In this document: in pieces, positions 27,498 to 36,037 of the stretch
How positions within the stretch are numbered: position 1 is the first letter of the stretch
How the letters are laid out: each line of letters begins with the position of its first letter
Assembly: GCF_000282575.1 (NCBI RefSeq)
Contig: NZ_AKJA01000017.1
Coordinates: 79,213-143,212 of the forward strand
Source of the DNA: Herbaspirillum sp. YR522
Lineage (GTDB): Bacteria > Pseudomonadota > Gammaproteobacteria > Burkholderiales > Burkholderiaceae_D
DNA length: 64,000 nt
Reading direction: 5' to 3'
Notes under the pieces: model-generated
Told to the model about the DNA's origin: nothing
The model's input: the letters and a program-made list of their open reading frames with translations, nothing else
Database searches by the model: none
Program-made: the position numbers and the translations under genes

Positions 27498-28106
27498 CTA
27501 CCTGTGCGCGGCCGCCACGGGAACCAGCAGGAGGGCACGGGCGATGGTGCCGCTCCTGTCGGCCACGATACCCAGACGCCCCCAGGACTGCTCGCAGGAA
27601 AACAGGATGTCGTCCGGCCCGCCTTCCTGATAGGCCGGCGACGCCTGCATCTTGCTCAATTGCCGTGGCATGCGGGACATATCCAGCGCTTCGCCGGCCA
27701 GGCCCAGATACAGCTGCTGCAGTTCGCCATCGCGCGCACGGCAATGCATCCGCGCCGTCGGGATCGCGCAATCGCCGATCATGAATGGCCACGCGTGCCG
27801 TACCCTGACCTCGGCATCTGGCACGGCCGGCGCATCGTACCAACCGCTACCGACCAGCCCGGCCAGGCACTCTTGACCGGCATCGCCTTGCATGGCTCCA
27901 CACAAGGCCTGCAGCAGGTAATCCAGCGACGACTCCTGGCGCACACGATGCGGCACGCTGATCGCGGCCACTGGTGGTCGCTCCGCCAGCCGACGCAGTA
28001 GATCGGCGCTGCCGGCATGGTGCCGGCGCTGGGCGCCCTGCGCCGTCAGTAAGGCCGGGGTACGCTCGGGTACTGGCTGCGATAAAGGGGGCGAAGGGCT
28101 TTTCAT
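27498..28106 (-). CDS. Unknown 202-residue protein coupled to the HExxH effector candidate
   Basis: I do not recognise this protein. It starts inside the stop codon of the preceding metalloprotease gene (ATGA at 28103-28106), so it is almost certainly translated together with it. The N-terminal ~55 residues are rich in Pro, Ser, Arg and Ala and look disordered; the rest appears to be a small mixed alpha/beta domain, with no signal peptide or membrane segment. Its position suggests a chaperone, immunity factor or second secreted protein for the upstream gene product, but it is not obviously acidic as most type III chaperones are. The function is unknown. Confidence 0.75.
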   Translation of the reverse strand: MKSPSPPLSQPVPERTPALLTAQGAQRRHHAGSADLLRRLAERPPVAAISVPHRVRQESSLDYLLQALCGAMQGDAGQECLAGLVGSGWYDAPAVPDAEVRVRHAWPFMIGDCAIPTARMHCRARDGELQQLYLGLAGEALDMSRMPRQLSKMQASPAYQEGGPDDILFSCEQSWGRLGIVADRSGTIARALLLVPVAAAHR

Positions 28107-30904
28107 GACGTGGACGCCGCCATGGGCGAGGCACTGCCAGCACCTTGCCGCTGCGTACCGATGGCATGCTTGATGCTGAAGACCTGGCCGGTACCGTCCA
28201 GGACCATGGCGACCTGGTGCGGCACGCCATCCATCTCGAAGCGGTAGATGGCCTGTTCGGCGGCCGTACCGATCGCCTCCAACTCCGGCTCGCAGTGCAT
28301 CAGCGCCCTGTCGACAACGTTGGCGAAGACCCTGAAATCCTGTCCGATGCTTTGTTGGTGCAAGGTCGAAGAGGTAACGAACAATTGCGACGGGCGCCGG
28401 CCCATCTCACCCTGCGGCCGCGGCGGCAAGGCCTTGATGCGGTAGATGTTTCCGAGGCTGGGCGCTTCCTGGCTGCCGTCGACGCCGGTTACCGTGAGGC
28501 CGGCCTGCTCCCGCGCCAGTCGGCCGATCCGGACCGCCTTGGTGTCGTCGCCGTGATACTCCCGATAGAATGCCCGCCAATTGGACTCGTAGGTGACGTG
28601 ATCGGGCGCACTGGCTGGACTCTGGCGAGCATAGATATCGCCCATGGCGAGCTGTGCGGCCAGGCGCGCGTCGCGGCGTTGCGGCTCGCTGCCAGCCTGC
28701 GCAAGCGCGTGTTGCAACCGCTGATAGATTTCCATGGCCTGGGCCGAGAACGAAAACCGTGAAAGAAAGTCCAGATACTCTTCGCGTCCGGCACCCGGCG
28801 CCAGGTCTTCCAGCGCTTCGTACTCGCTGAGCAGCGAATTGCCTTCGTTGGCAGCGCTGCTGGCCACATAGGCGTCTTCGCTTCCCATTGCCAGCTCGCC
28901 GTCGTAGCGAGCATGCGCCATCTCGTGCACCAGCAGCTTGAACAGGCCTACACCCGATTCCTGGGTGGCGTCGCCCAGCACGATGCGCCGCTGGACCGTG
29001 TCGCAATAGATGCCCTGGCCGTAGCTGCCCATGCCGATCTGCCAACCCTGGCTTTGCAGCTTGCGGGCATGTGCCTCCTGCACCGGACAGGCGTGCAGCA
29101 GGTGCTCGAACGCCGACAGCATGCGGGCCTCGACCACGATGCCGTCTTCCAGGCGCGCCAACACAGCCAGGGTTTCACCGTTTATCCGGGTGCGATACTG
29201 GAAAAAACCGGGATATTCGATGCTGGGCATGATCATGTTGTCCGGCTTGACCACCTTCTCCAGCACGCTGCTGGCCGGCATCCCGAACCTCGCGCCACCA
29301 GCCACCAGCGCTTTCCAGTGCTCGCTGTCCATGCGCTCGGCGATGTCGGCGGCGACACCGCCAGTGGTGGCCGCAACAGGTGTCGTCTCGCGCGGCCTGA
29401 TCTGCAGGCCGTTCACGTAGGCTTTGCCTGGCGCACGGCGCAGCACCGCCGACATCGGTTGATGGCGATAGGTGAACTGGTATTCGGTCTGCGTCACACC
29501 TGGAACAGCCGCGTCGGGCGGCAGCTCGGTGGCGCGCCCTGCCAGCGTGGCGGTATGGACCACATCGAGCAGGTACTGGGCATCGATGCCATGCGTGGCG
29601 CAAGCCCGGATCGCCTTTTCCTGGTCGAGCGGGTCGCAATGCGCCAGGTCGAACCAGTGCGCTTGGCCTTTGGCATCCTTGACAAAGTGCCCCTGCATGT
29701 CCGACCCCGCCTGGACCGACGTGATCTCGCCCGGTCGTTCGCCTAGCGTGAGATACAGTTGTACCGCCTGGTCACGTTCCCGATCGTGGTAGGTCAAGAC
29801 CAAATGCCTGTCATCCAAACGGTAAGGCCGGCCAGCGGCCAAGGCCTGCTCGATAAAGGCGGCGATCTGCGACTCGGCAATGCCAAGTCGCGCAAACCCG
29901 CCCACGCCGCGATGGATCATGCCGGACAATTGCTTGCGCTGCAGCCAGTAGCTGTCACCGGACTGGTCGGTGCCAAAGGCGGCCAGGCTGGACGCCGCGT
30001 GGGCCACGCCGGTGCGGTTGAAGCAATGCTCGACACGCGCGATATCGTCCGAGGCCACCTCCGGATGCAGGCCAAACGCTTGGTACTGGCGCTGCATGTC
30101 GTCGGCCAGGCGTTCCCGCCGCTGTCCGCCGACACGCATGCCGAGCTGTCCGCTCAAGGCGAATTGCTCATGCACCTGCATGGCCATTTGCGCTGCCGAT
30201 GGCATGACGCCGCCGTTGGTCGAGCGCAGCATCTGATAGGCCTCGCGCATCGGCCGGTCCACCGTCAGCGGCAAAGACTGTCCGGACACGTCGCGGGCTT
30301 GCTCGAGTGCGATGGCATTCAAGGCCCCGGCCGCCTCTTTCTCGAGAAAGCCCAGCGAAAACGCTCGCTCCGAAGCCAATGACAGCGGCGCCTGGTGCAA
30401 CGCCGCGCCGCAATGCCGGGCCAGTATCGACACGAACATCGCCGGCTGGTGCAGCGCCAGATCGGGATGGAGGGCAATCTGCCGGTGCCCGCGCAGGTCG
30501 CTCTCGCGCAGGACCTGTTGGTCGCCAATGGTCCAGCCTTGCGCCTGCAGGTCCCGCAATTGACGGCACAGCTCCGGATGGGCGGCGAGCAGTTGCCGTG
30601 CCTGTGCGCCGAAACCGAGCATCGGGTCCGCCGGCGGTGGCGTCGGCTGGCCCCCAAGGCGGGTCCGATGCACCCATTGCCGGCCCATCATGGCGACATT
30701 CCGGCGCGGCTTGTCCAGCGTGACATACCTGAGCAGCCTGGAACGCATGGAGCCATCGCTAACCCGCTGCCTGGCGCCACGTTCCCCGGCCTGCTCCCCC
30801 GCGATGCTGGCGGATGGCGTCGCTTGCGCCGAAGCGCCCTGCTCCATGCGCCGAACCCCTTGGAATGGGATGAAGTTACGCAAGCCGCCAAATGAAACAC
30901 CCAT
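28103..30904 (-). CDS. Putative type III secreted HExxH zinc metalloprotease (933 residues)
   Basis: ATG 30904 has GGAG five bases upstream. The chain lacks a Sec signal; its first ~60 residues are rich in Ser, Ala, Gly and Arg, as in type III effectors. The zincin motif HEMAH is at 660-664, with a candidate third ligand in the downstream NEGNSLLSE (686-694). Residues 114-201 repeat the layout of 613-698 (LQAQGWTIG against LQSQGWQIG, then ILARHCGAA against LLVHEMAHA), but the first copy has lost HExxH. An hrp-box-like promoter lies 69 bases upstream (30973-31000). I cannot place it in a known peptidase family. Metalloprotease activity and secretion are inferred. Confidence 0.7.
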   Translation of the reverse strand: MGVSFGGLRNFIPFQGVRRMEQGASAQATPSASIAGEQAGERGARQRVSDGSMRSRLLRYVTLDKPRRNVAMMGRQWVHRTRLGGQPTPPPADPMLGFGAQARQLLAAHPELCRQLRDLQAQGWTIGDQQVLRESDLRGHRQIALHPDLALHQPAMFVSILARHCGAALHQAPLSLASERAFSLGFLEKEAAGALNAIALEQARDVSGQSLPLTVDRPMREAYQMLRSTNGGVMPSAAQMAMQVHEQFALSGQLGMRVGGQRRERLADDMQRQYQAFGLHPEVASDDIARVEHCFNRTGVAHAASSLAAFGTDQSGDSYWLQRKQLSGMIHRGVGGFARLGIAESQIAAFIEQALAAGRPYRLDDRHLVLTYHDRERDQAVQLYLTLGERPGEITSVQAGSDMQGHFVKDAKGQAHWFDLAHCDPLDQEKAIRACATHGIDAQYLLDVVHTATLAGRATELPPDAAVPGVTQTEYQFTYRHQPMSAVLRRAPGKAYVNGLQIRPRETTPVAATTGGVAADIAERMDSEHWKALVAGGARFGMPASSVLEKVVKPDNMIMPSIEYPGFFQYRTRINGETLAVLARLEDGIVVEARMLSAFEHLLHACPVQEAHARKLQSQGWQIGMGSYGQGIYCDTVQRRIVLGDATQESGVGLFKLLVHEMAHARYDGELAMGSEDAYVASSAANEGNSLLSEYEALEDLAPGAGREEYLDFLSRFSFSAQAMEIYQRLQHALAQAGSEPQRRDARLAAQLAMGDIYARQSPASAPDHVTYESNWRAFYREYHGDDTKAVRIGRLAREQAGLTVTGVDGSQEAPSLGNIYRIKALPPRPQGEMGRRPSQLFVTSSTLHQQSIGQDFRVFANVVDRALMHCEPELEAIGTAAEQAIYRFEMDGVPHQVAMVLDGTGQVFSIKHAIGTQRQGAGSASPMAASTS

Positions 30905-30972
30905 CCCTGCTCCCCCGAAAAACGCCGCGCATGCCACATGAATGCCCCCGCACTTTCCAAGTGCGACGGAAA

Positions 30973-31000
30973 TAGGTGCTTCTCGAGAGCGGACGGTTCC
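30973..31000 (-). promoter_or_regulatory. Candidate hrp box (HrpL-dependent promoter)
   Basis: Read on the minus strand: GGAACC, 15 bases, then GCACCTA. The HrpL consensus is GGAACC-N15/16-CCACNNA, so 10 of 11 fixed bases match and the spacing is exact. It points at the metalloprotease gene whose ATG is 69 bases downstream. Confidence 0.65.
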
Positions 31001-31167
31001 ACCGGGCACTAACCCGCACCTGTCCCAGGCAAGTTCGCAATTGCGAACCGTAGACCGAATGGCGTTCGATTGACGGGGACGGTGGTCCGCTGCAAAATCG
31101 CCGCTGCCGCATGCCGGAAATGCCAGTCGCCAATCTCCGCACAATTCCAACAATCACGAGAACTTCA

Positions 31168-33156
31168 ATGAGAGCCGACCCGAAACTCCTGATTTACTGC
31201 GCCCTGGTGCTGCTGCCCCTGACAACGAGCGCCGCCGCAGCCGGCGATGTGCCACCGGTTGCCGCCTTCGCCGGCCTGCCGCAAGTGCAGCAGATCGCCC
31301 TCTCGCCAGACGGCCGGTCGCTGGCCTACATCCAGAACGTCGAGGGCGCCAGCTACCTGGTCACCCAGCTCCCCGGCGCAAGCGGGCCCAAGACCATCCT
31401 GAAGGCGGACAACCAGAAATACCGCTTCTACCATTTCCAATGGGTCAATGACCGGCGCTTGCTGGCCAGCGTGCTGTACCCGGACTATCGCGGCGGCAGC
31501 GAGACCAACGAGACCCGCATGCTCGCCATCGACAGCGACGGCAGCCACTTGCAAGGCAACCTGTTGCAGTCGGCCTATCGCTTCAGCGACTACAAGCATG
31601 TCCCGCAGTACCAGCACGGGGTGCTCGGCAGATCGCCGGATGGTCCCGACAGCCTGCTGGTCGCGCTCGATATCGAGCGCGCCACCCTGCCCGACGTCTA
31701 CAGCCTCGACGTGCGCACCACCAAGCTGCGGCGCGTCGCGGGCAACTTCGGCGACATCCATTCGTGGCAGGCCGATCGGCAGGGCCAGGTCCGCGTCGCC
31801 AGCGGCTGGCGCGGCAAGGCCATGAAAGTGCTGGTGCGCGCGCCGGGCCAGACGCAATGGCTGCCACTCAGCACCTACACTGTCGATGACTACGAGCAGG
31901 TCAGGCAGAACGCCATCGAGCCGATCGGGTTCGCCGACGATCCGCGCTACCTGTACGCCTATGCCGACCACCAGGGTCGCAGCGCCATCTTCAGGATCGA
32001 TACCGCCGACCCCGCCCTGGCGCGCACGCTGGTCTACGCCGACCCCAAATTCGATATCCATGGCAGCCTGATCTATTCGAAATGGCTCAAGCAATACGTG
32101 GGCGTGCACTATGCCGGCGAATACGGCACACAGGTGTTCTGGAACGAGCAGGCGCGCTCGTTGCAAGACCAGCTTGACCGTGCGTTGCCGGGCAAGACCA
32201 GCAGGATCGTCAGCAGCAGCGACGATGGCATGCGACTGCTGGTGTCGGCCTCGCAGATCAACCAGCCCTCCTCCATCTACTGGCTCGACCGCCAGACCGG
32301 CAGCATGAGCAAGCTGCTCGACACCCGTCCGGCACTGGCCGGCACCACCATGCCGGCGCCGCGCGCGATCAAGTTCCGCAGTCGCGATGGCACCGAGTTG
32401 AACGGCTACTTCACCCCGCCCTGGAACGCCAATGCCGGTCGTGCCCCGCTGGTGGTGCTGCCGCATGGCGGACTGGTGTCGCGCGACGTGGCGAGCTTCG
32501 ACGCCTATACGCAGTTCCTCGCCAGCCGCGGCTGGGGCGTGTTGCAGGTCAATTTCCGGGGTTCGGCCGGCTACGGCGCCGAATTCGAGCAGGCCGGCTT
32601 CAAGCGCTGGGGCCTGGAGATGCAGGACGACATTACCGACGGCGTGCAGTGGACCATCGCACAGGGCCTCGCCGACGCTTCGCGCATCTGTATCGTCGGT
32701 GCCAGCTATGGCGGCTGTGCAGCGTTGATGGGCGTGGTCAAGACGCCCGAGCTGTACCGCTGCGCCATCAGCCTCAACGGCGTGACCGACCTGCGCGACA
32801 TGCTGGCGGCCGAGCAACGCTTCATCAACTACGAGATCGCTGCCGAACGCGTGATCGGTGAATGGTGGAAAGACCGCGAGCGGCTGCGCCAGACCTCACC
32901 GGTCAAGCGGGGTGCCGAAATCCGCACCCCGTTGCTGCTGATCCACGGCAAGCAGGACCGGTCGGTGCCGGTGGAGCAGTCGCGCGACATGGCCGAGGCC
33001 TTGAAGGATGCCGGCCACCGGCACTACACCTACCTCGAGCTGCCGCTGGCCGACCATGTGCTGTCACGCGAGCAAGACCGCATCGCCACCTTCACTGCCA
33101 TGGAAGACTTTCTCAAGCGCTACCTGGACGCCATCCCTCAGAACGAACCGAGGTAG
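31168..33156 (+). CDS. S9 family prolyl oligopeptidase-like peptidase, exported
   Basis: A 662-residue serine peptidase. A Sec signal peptide (LLIYCALVLLPLTTSAAAAG) comes first, then a beta-propeller region with WD40-like strands (IALSPDGRSLAYI), and a C-terminal alpha/beta hydrolase. The catalytic triad is visible as Ser513 (GASYGG), Asp597 (HGKQDRSVPV) and His630 (ADHVLS), with the oxyanion region in NFRGSAGYGAEF. It probably trims short peptides in the periplasm. ATG 31168 was chosen because the signal peptide begins there. It diverges from the effector candidate and its 3' end overlaps the convergent chromate transporter gene by 19 bp. Confidence 0.9.
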   Translation: MRADPKLLIYCALVLLPLTTSAAAAGDVPPVAAFAGLPQVQQIALSPDGRSLAYIQNVEGASYLVTQLPGASGPKTILKADNQKYRFYHFQWVNDRRLLASVLYPDYRGGSETNETRMLAIDSDGSHLQGNLLQSAYRFSDYKHVPQYQHGVLGRSPDGPDSLLVALDIERATLPDVYSLDVRTTKLRRVAGNFGDIHSWQADRQGQVRVASGWRGKAMKVLVRAPGQTQWLPLSTYTVDDYEQVRQNAIEPIGFADDPRYLYAYADHQGRSAIFRIDTADPALARTLVYADPKFDIHGSLIYSKWLKQYVGVHYAGEYGTQVFWNEQARSLQDQLDRALPGKTSRIVSSSDDGMRLLVSASQINQPSSIYWLDRQTGSMSKLLDTRPALAGTTMPAPRAIKFRSRDGTELNGYFTPPWNANAGRAPLVVLPHGGLVSRDVASFDAYTQFLASRGWGVLQVNFRGSAGYGAEFEQAGFKRWGLEMQDDITDGVQWTIAQGLADASRICIVGASYGGCAALMGVVKTPELYRCAISLNGVTDLRDMLAAEQRFINYEIAAERVIGEWWKDRERLRQTSPVKRGAEIRTPLLLIHGKQDRSVPVEQSRDMAEALKDAGHRHYTYLELPLADHVLSREQDRIATFTAMEDFLKRYLDAIPQNEPR

Positions 33157-33668
33157 AAAAAACCGGCCAGGGCGCCGCCGAACAGCAGCCATAGAGGATG
33201 GATTCTGGTCTTGAGCGCGATCACTGCGGTGGCGACCGTGATCACGGCCAGGAATCCATGCGTGATCGACGCCTGTGCGATGAGCAACGCACTGGCCGCC
33301 ACCAGGCCGGCGGTGACCGGCAGCAGGCCGGCCTGGACATGACGCCGCCAGGGCTTGTCCTTGAAACGTTCCCACACATGCAGCATGACGATGGTGATCA
33401 GCGACGACGGGCCGAACTTGGCCAGCGTGGTCACCAGCATGCCCCAGAACCCGGCCACGTGCCAGCCCACCAGCGTGACCACCATCAGGTTGGGGCCGGG
33501 TGCGGCCTGGCCCAGGGCGAACAGGGCGCTGAAGTCCTCGGCGCTCATCCACTGGTGGACCTCCACCACCTGGCGCTGCATCTCAGGCAGGATGGTGTTG
33601 CCGCCACCGAAGGCCAGCACCGACAGCTGGGTGAAGATGATGGCCAGGGCGATCAGGGTCTGCGTCAT
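33138..33668 (-). CDS. Chromate transporter half, ChrA family (second subunit)
   Basis: A 176-residue inner-membrane protein, one of two short-chain ChrA domains that together form a chromate/sulfate antiporter exporting chromate. The family motifs FGGGNTILPEM and GQAAPGPNLMV are present, with about six hydrophobic segments. It starts inside the stop of the other half (ATGA at 33665-33668). Its last 19 bp overlap the end of the convergent S9 peptidase gene, so there is no room for a conventional terminator between them. Function as a chromate exporter follows from the family; some members move other anions. Confidence 0.87.
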   Translation of the reverse strand: MTQTLIALAIIFTQLSVLAFGGGNTILPEMQRQVVEVHQWMSAEDFSALFALGQAAPGPNLMVVTLVGWHVAGFWGMLVTTLAKFGPSSLITIVMLHVWERFKDKPWRRHVQAGLLPVTAGLVAASALLIAQASITHGFLAVITVATAVIALKTRIHPLWLLFGGALAGFFYLGSF

Positions 33669-34279
33669 TTGCCCACCTTGTCCTTGGCCGAGAAACGCTC
33701 GCCGTAGCGCGCGGTCAGCAGCACGCTGATCGGCGTCATCACCAGCATCACCCACACCAGCGGGATGCGCAACAGGGCAATGGCGACAAAGCAGAAGACG
33801 GCCAGCCCCGCCAGCACCACGTTGCGCCGCAACGGCAAGGCGATCTTGACCGCCATCTGTATCAGCAGGCCGGCGGCGGCCGCCGCCAATCCCGCAAACA
33901 GGTGGCGCACATTGGGGTCGTGCTGGAAATGCTGGTAGATCACGCCCAGCAGCACCACCACCGCCGAGGGTACGGCGATCAATCCGAAAATGGCGGCCAG
34001 GGCGCCGCGCACGCCGCGAAACTTCATGCCCAGGGCGACCGACAGGTTGATGATGTTGCCGCCCGGCAGGAACTGGCACAGGCCCAGCAACTGCACGAAC
34101 TCTTCTTCGCCGAGCCAGCGCCGGCGCTCCACCACCATGCGATGCGCCAGCGGCAGCGCGCCACCGAATGCGGTCATGCCCAGCATCAGGAAACCGGTAA
34201 ACAATTCCCTGGAGGTGGGTGGATGGAACGTGGCGCCGGTCGCCTGGCGATCGGCGGGAGAGGGTTGCAAGGGTGTCAT
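33665..34279 (-). CDS. Chromate transporter half, ChrA family (first subunit)
   Basis: The 204-residue N-terminal-type partner of the split ChrA transporter. FGGALPLAHRMVVERRRWL and LCQFLPGGNIINLSVALG (about residues 39-88) are the ChrA signature, followed by four to five hydrophobic segments. It is the promoter-proximal gene of the pair, coupled to the second half by a four-base overlap, and diverges from a LysR regulator that is its likely controller. The N-terminal 25 residues are polar and Pro-rich. Confidence 0.87.
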   Translation of the reverse strand: MTPLQPSPADRQATGATFHPPTSRELFTGFLMLGMTAFGGALPLAHRMVVERRRWLGEEEFVQLLGLCQFLPGGNIINLSVALGMKFRGVRGALAAIFGLIAVPSAVVVLLGVIYQHFQHDPNVRHLFAGLAAAAAGLLIQMAVKIALPLRRNVVLAGLAVFCFVAIALLRIPLVWVMLVMTPISVLLTARYGERFSAKDKVGK

Positions 34280-34379
34280 TCGGGTCTCGTTGCGGTAGTG
34301 CGATGGGATGAACGAAGGCTACTCCCGCGTCGATATTTTGTCTAATATATGTCAGATTGCTTACCCATACTTTACCGAT

Positions 34380-35315
34380 ATGCCACCTGCCATCGATCTG
34401 CGCCTGCTGCGCTACTTCCTCGCCGTGGCCGAAGAGGGCCACCTGACCCGCGCGGCCCAGCGCATCGGCATCCAGCAGCCGCCGTTGTCGCAACAGATCC
34501 GCCTGCTCGAAAAGGAGTTGGGCGTGACCCTGTTCAACCGCCTGCCGCGCGGCATGGAGCTGACCGAAAGCGGCACGGCGCTGCTGGCCGATGCCCGTCT
34601 CATCCTGGCGCAGGTCGATAGCACCGTGGCCAGCGTACGCCGCATCGCGCAGGGCAAGATGGGGCGCATCGCGGTGGGATTTACCGAGTCGGCCTCGCTG
34701 CATCCGTTCGTGCCGTCGGTGATTCGCGCCTTTCGCGCCGCCGCGCCCGACGTCGCCCTGACGGTGGAAGAAACCAATACCAACGAGCTGGTCGAGGCGG
34801 TGCGCAAGCGCCAGCTGGACCTGGCCTTCGTGCGCTCGCCGGTGGGCGACGCCTCCGGCATCGTGATGGAAACGGTACTGGAAGAAGACATGGTGGCTGC
34901 GCTCCCCAGCGCCCACGCCTTGGCCGGCGGCGCCCGCAGCAAGAGCATCGCCCTGGCGGCATTGGCCGATGAATCCTTCATCATGACGCGCCGTCCCAGC
35001 GGGCCGGGGTTATACGACACCCTGATCGCGGCCTGCCGCGCGGCCGGCTTCAGCCCCCGCGTCACGCAGGAGGCGCGCAAGAACCTGTCGACGCTGTCGC
35101 TGGTGGCGGCCGGGCTGGGGGTGGCGGTGGTGCCGGCATCGATGATGCACGTCAATGCCGAAGGCGTGCGCTACCTCAGGATCAATGACGCGCCGGGCCT
35201 CAAGGCGCCGCTGCACCTGGCCTACCGCGATGGCGAGCACGGCGGCGCGCTGGGCCTGATGATCGATGAAGCCCGCCGACTGAGCGCAAAAAAGCCTCGT
35301 CGAAACGAGGCTTGA
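34380..35315 (+). CDS. LysR family transcriptional regulator
   Basis: A 311-residue LysR-type regulator: N-terminal helix-turn-helix (RLLRYFLAVAEEGHLTRAAQRIGIQQPPLSQQI, residues ~7-39, with the HTH core LTRAAQRIG) and a C-terminal periplasmic-binding-like effector domain. ATG 34380 is the start that places the HTH at its usual position. It diverges from the chrA pair across about 100 bp that is AT-rich and includes TAATATATGT, so it probably controls that transporter. Its last codons contain a hairpin that serves dcd on the other strand. Confidence 0.88.
   Translation: MPPAIDLRLLRYFLAVAEEGHLTRAAQRIGIQQPPLSQQIRLLEKELGVTLFNRLPRGMELTESGTALLADARLILAQVDSTVASVRRIAQGKMGRIAVGFTESASLHPFVPSVIRAFRAAAPDVALTVEETNTNELVEAVRKRQLDLAFVRSPVGDASGIVMETVLEEDMVAALPSAHALAGGARSKSIALAALADESFIMTRRPSGPGLYDTLIAACRAAGFSPRVTQEARKNLSTLSLVAAGLGVAVVPASMMHVNAEGVRYLRINDAPGLKAPLHLAYRDGEHGGALGLMIDEARRLSAKKPRRNEA
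35288..35313 (-). terminator. Terminator of dcd, embedded in the end of the lysR gene
   Basis: A nine-base perfect stem (35292-35300 with 35305-35313, loop CGAA) is preceded on the plus strand by six A, which become a T run for leftward transcription. It therefore ends dcd, and it lies within the last codons of the convergent lysR gene. Confidence 0.8.
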
Positions 35316-35333
35316 TGGCGGGGCACGGGACGA

Positions 35334-35903
35334 TCAGGTCTTGGGCAAGGTCACGCCATGCTGGCCCTGGTATTTGCCGCCGCGGTCCTTGTACGACACT
35401 TCACATACCTCGTCGCTCTCGAAGAACAGCACCTGGGCGCAACCCTCGCCGGCGTAGATCTTGGCCGGCAGCGGCGTGGTGTTGGAGAATTCGAGCGTCA
35501 CGTAGCCTTCCCATTCGGGTTCGAACGGCGTGACGTTGACGATGATGCCGCAGCGCGCATAGGTCGACTTGCCCAGGCAGATGGTCAGCACGCTGCGCGG
35601 AATGCGGAAGTACTCTACCGTGCGTGCCAGTGCAAACGAGTTGGGCGGGATGATGCAGACATCGCCCTGGAAGTCGACGAACGACTTCTCGTCGAAGTTC
35701 TTGGGGTCGACGATGGTCGAATTGATGTTGGTGAAGATCTTGAATTCGTTGGCGCAACGAATATCGTAGCCGTACGACGAGGTGCCGTAGGACACGATCT
35801 TGCTGCCCTCGGCGGTGGCGCGGACCTGGCCCGGCTCGTACGGCTCGATCATGGCGTGTTCCTGGGCCATGCGGCGAATCCACTTGTCTGACTTGATGGA
35901 CAT
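35334..35903 (-). CDS. dcd: dCTP deaminase
   Basis: A trimeric cytoplasmic enzyme that deaminates dCTP to dUTP, feeding dUMP to thymidylate synthase. The 189 residues match the family, with the nucleotide-binding [12 protein letters not shown], the catalytic Glu in VTLEFSN, and [10 protein letters not shown]. It lies 134 bp downstream of hrpA on the same strand, with its own terminator inside the convergent lysR gene. Confidence 0.95.
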   Translation of the reverse strand: MSIKSDKWIRRMAQEHAMIEPYEPGQVRATAEGSKIVSYGTSSYGYDIRCANEFKIFTNINSTIVDPKNFDEKSFVDFQGDVCIIPPNSFALARTVEYFRIPRSVLTICLGKSTYARCGIIVNVTPFEPEWEGYVTLEFSNTTPLPAKIYAGEGCAQVLFFESDEVCEVSYKDRGGKYQGQHGVTLPKT

Positions 35904-36037
35904 GATATTTCGACAATTTCAAAAGATGCGCAATTTTACGCCAAAACGGCGCCGCCAAACCCGGTTTGACGTGCCATGCGGCCATTTGCCGGCCGCAGCG
36001 CCCGTATCGATGGGCAATCTGCAGCAAGACGGCGCGC

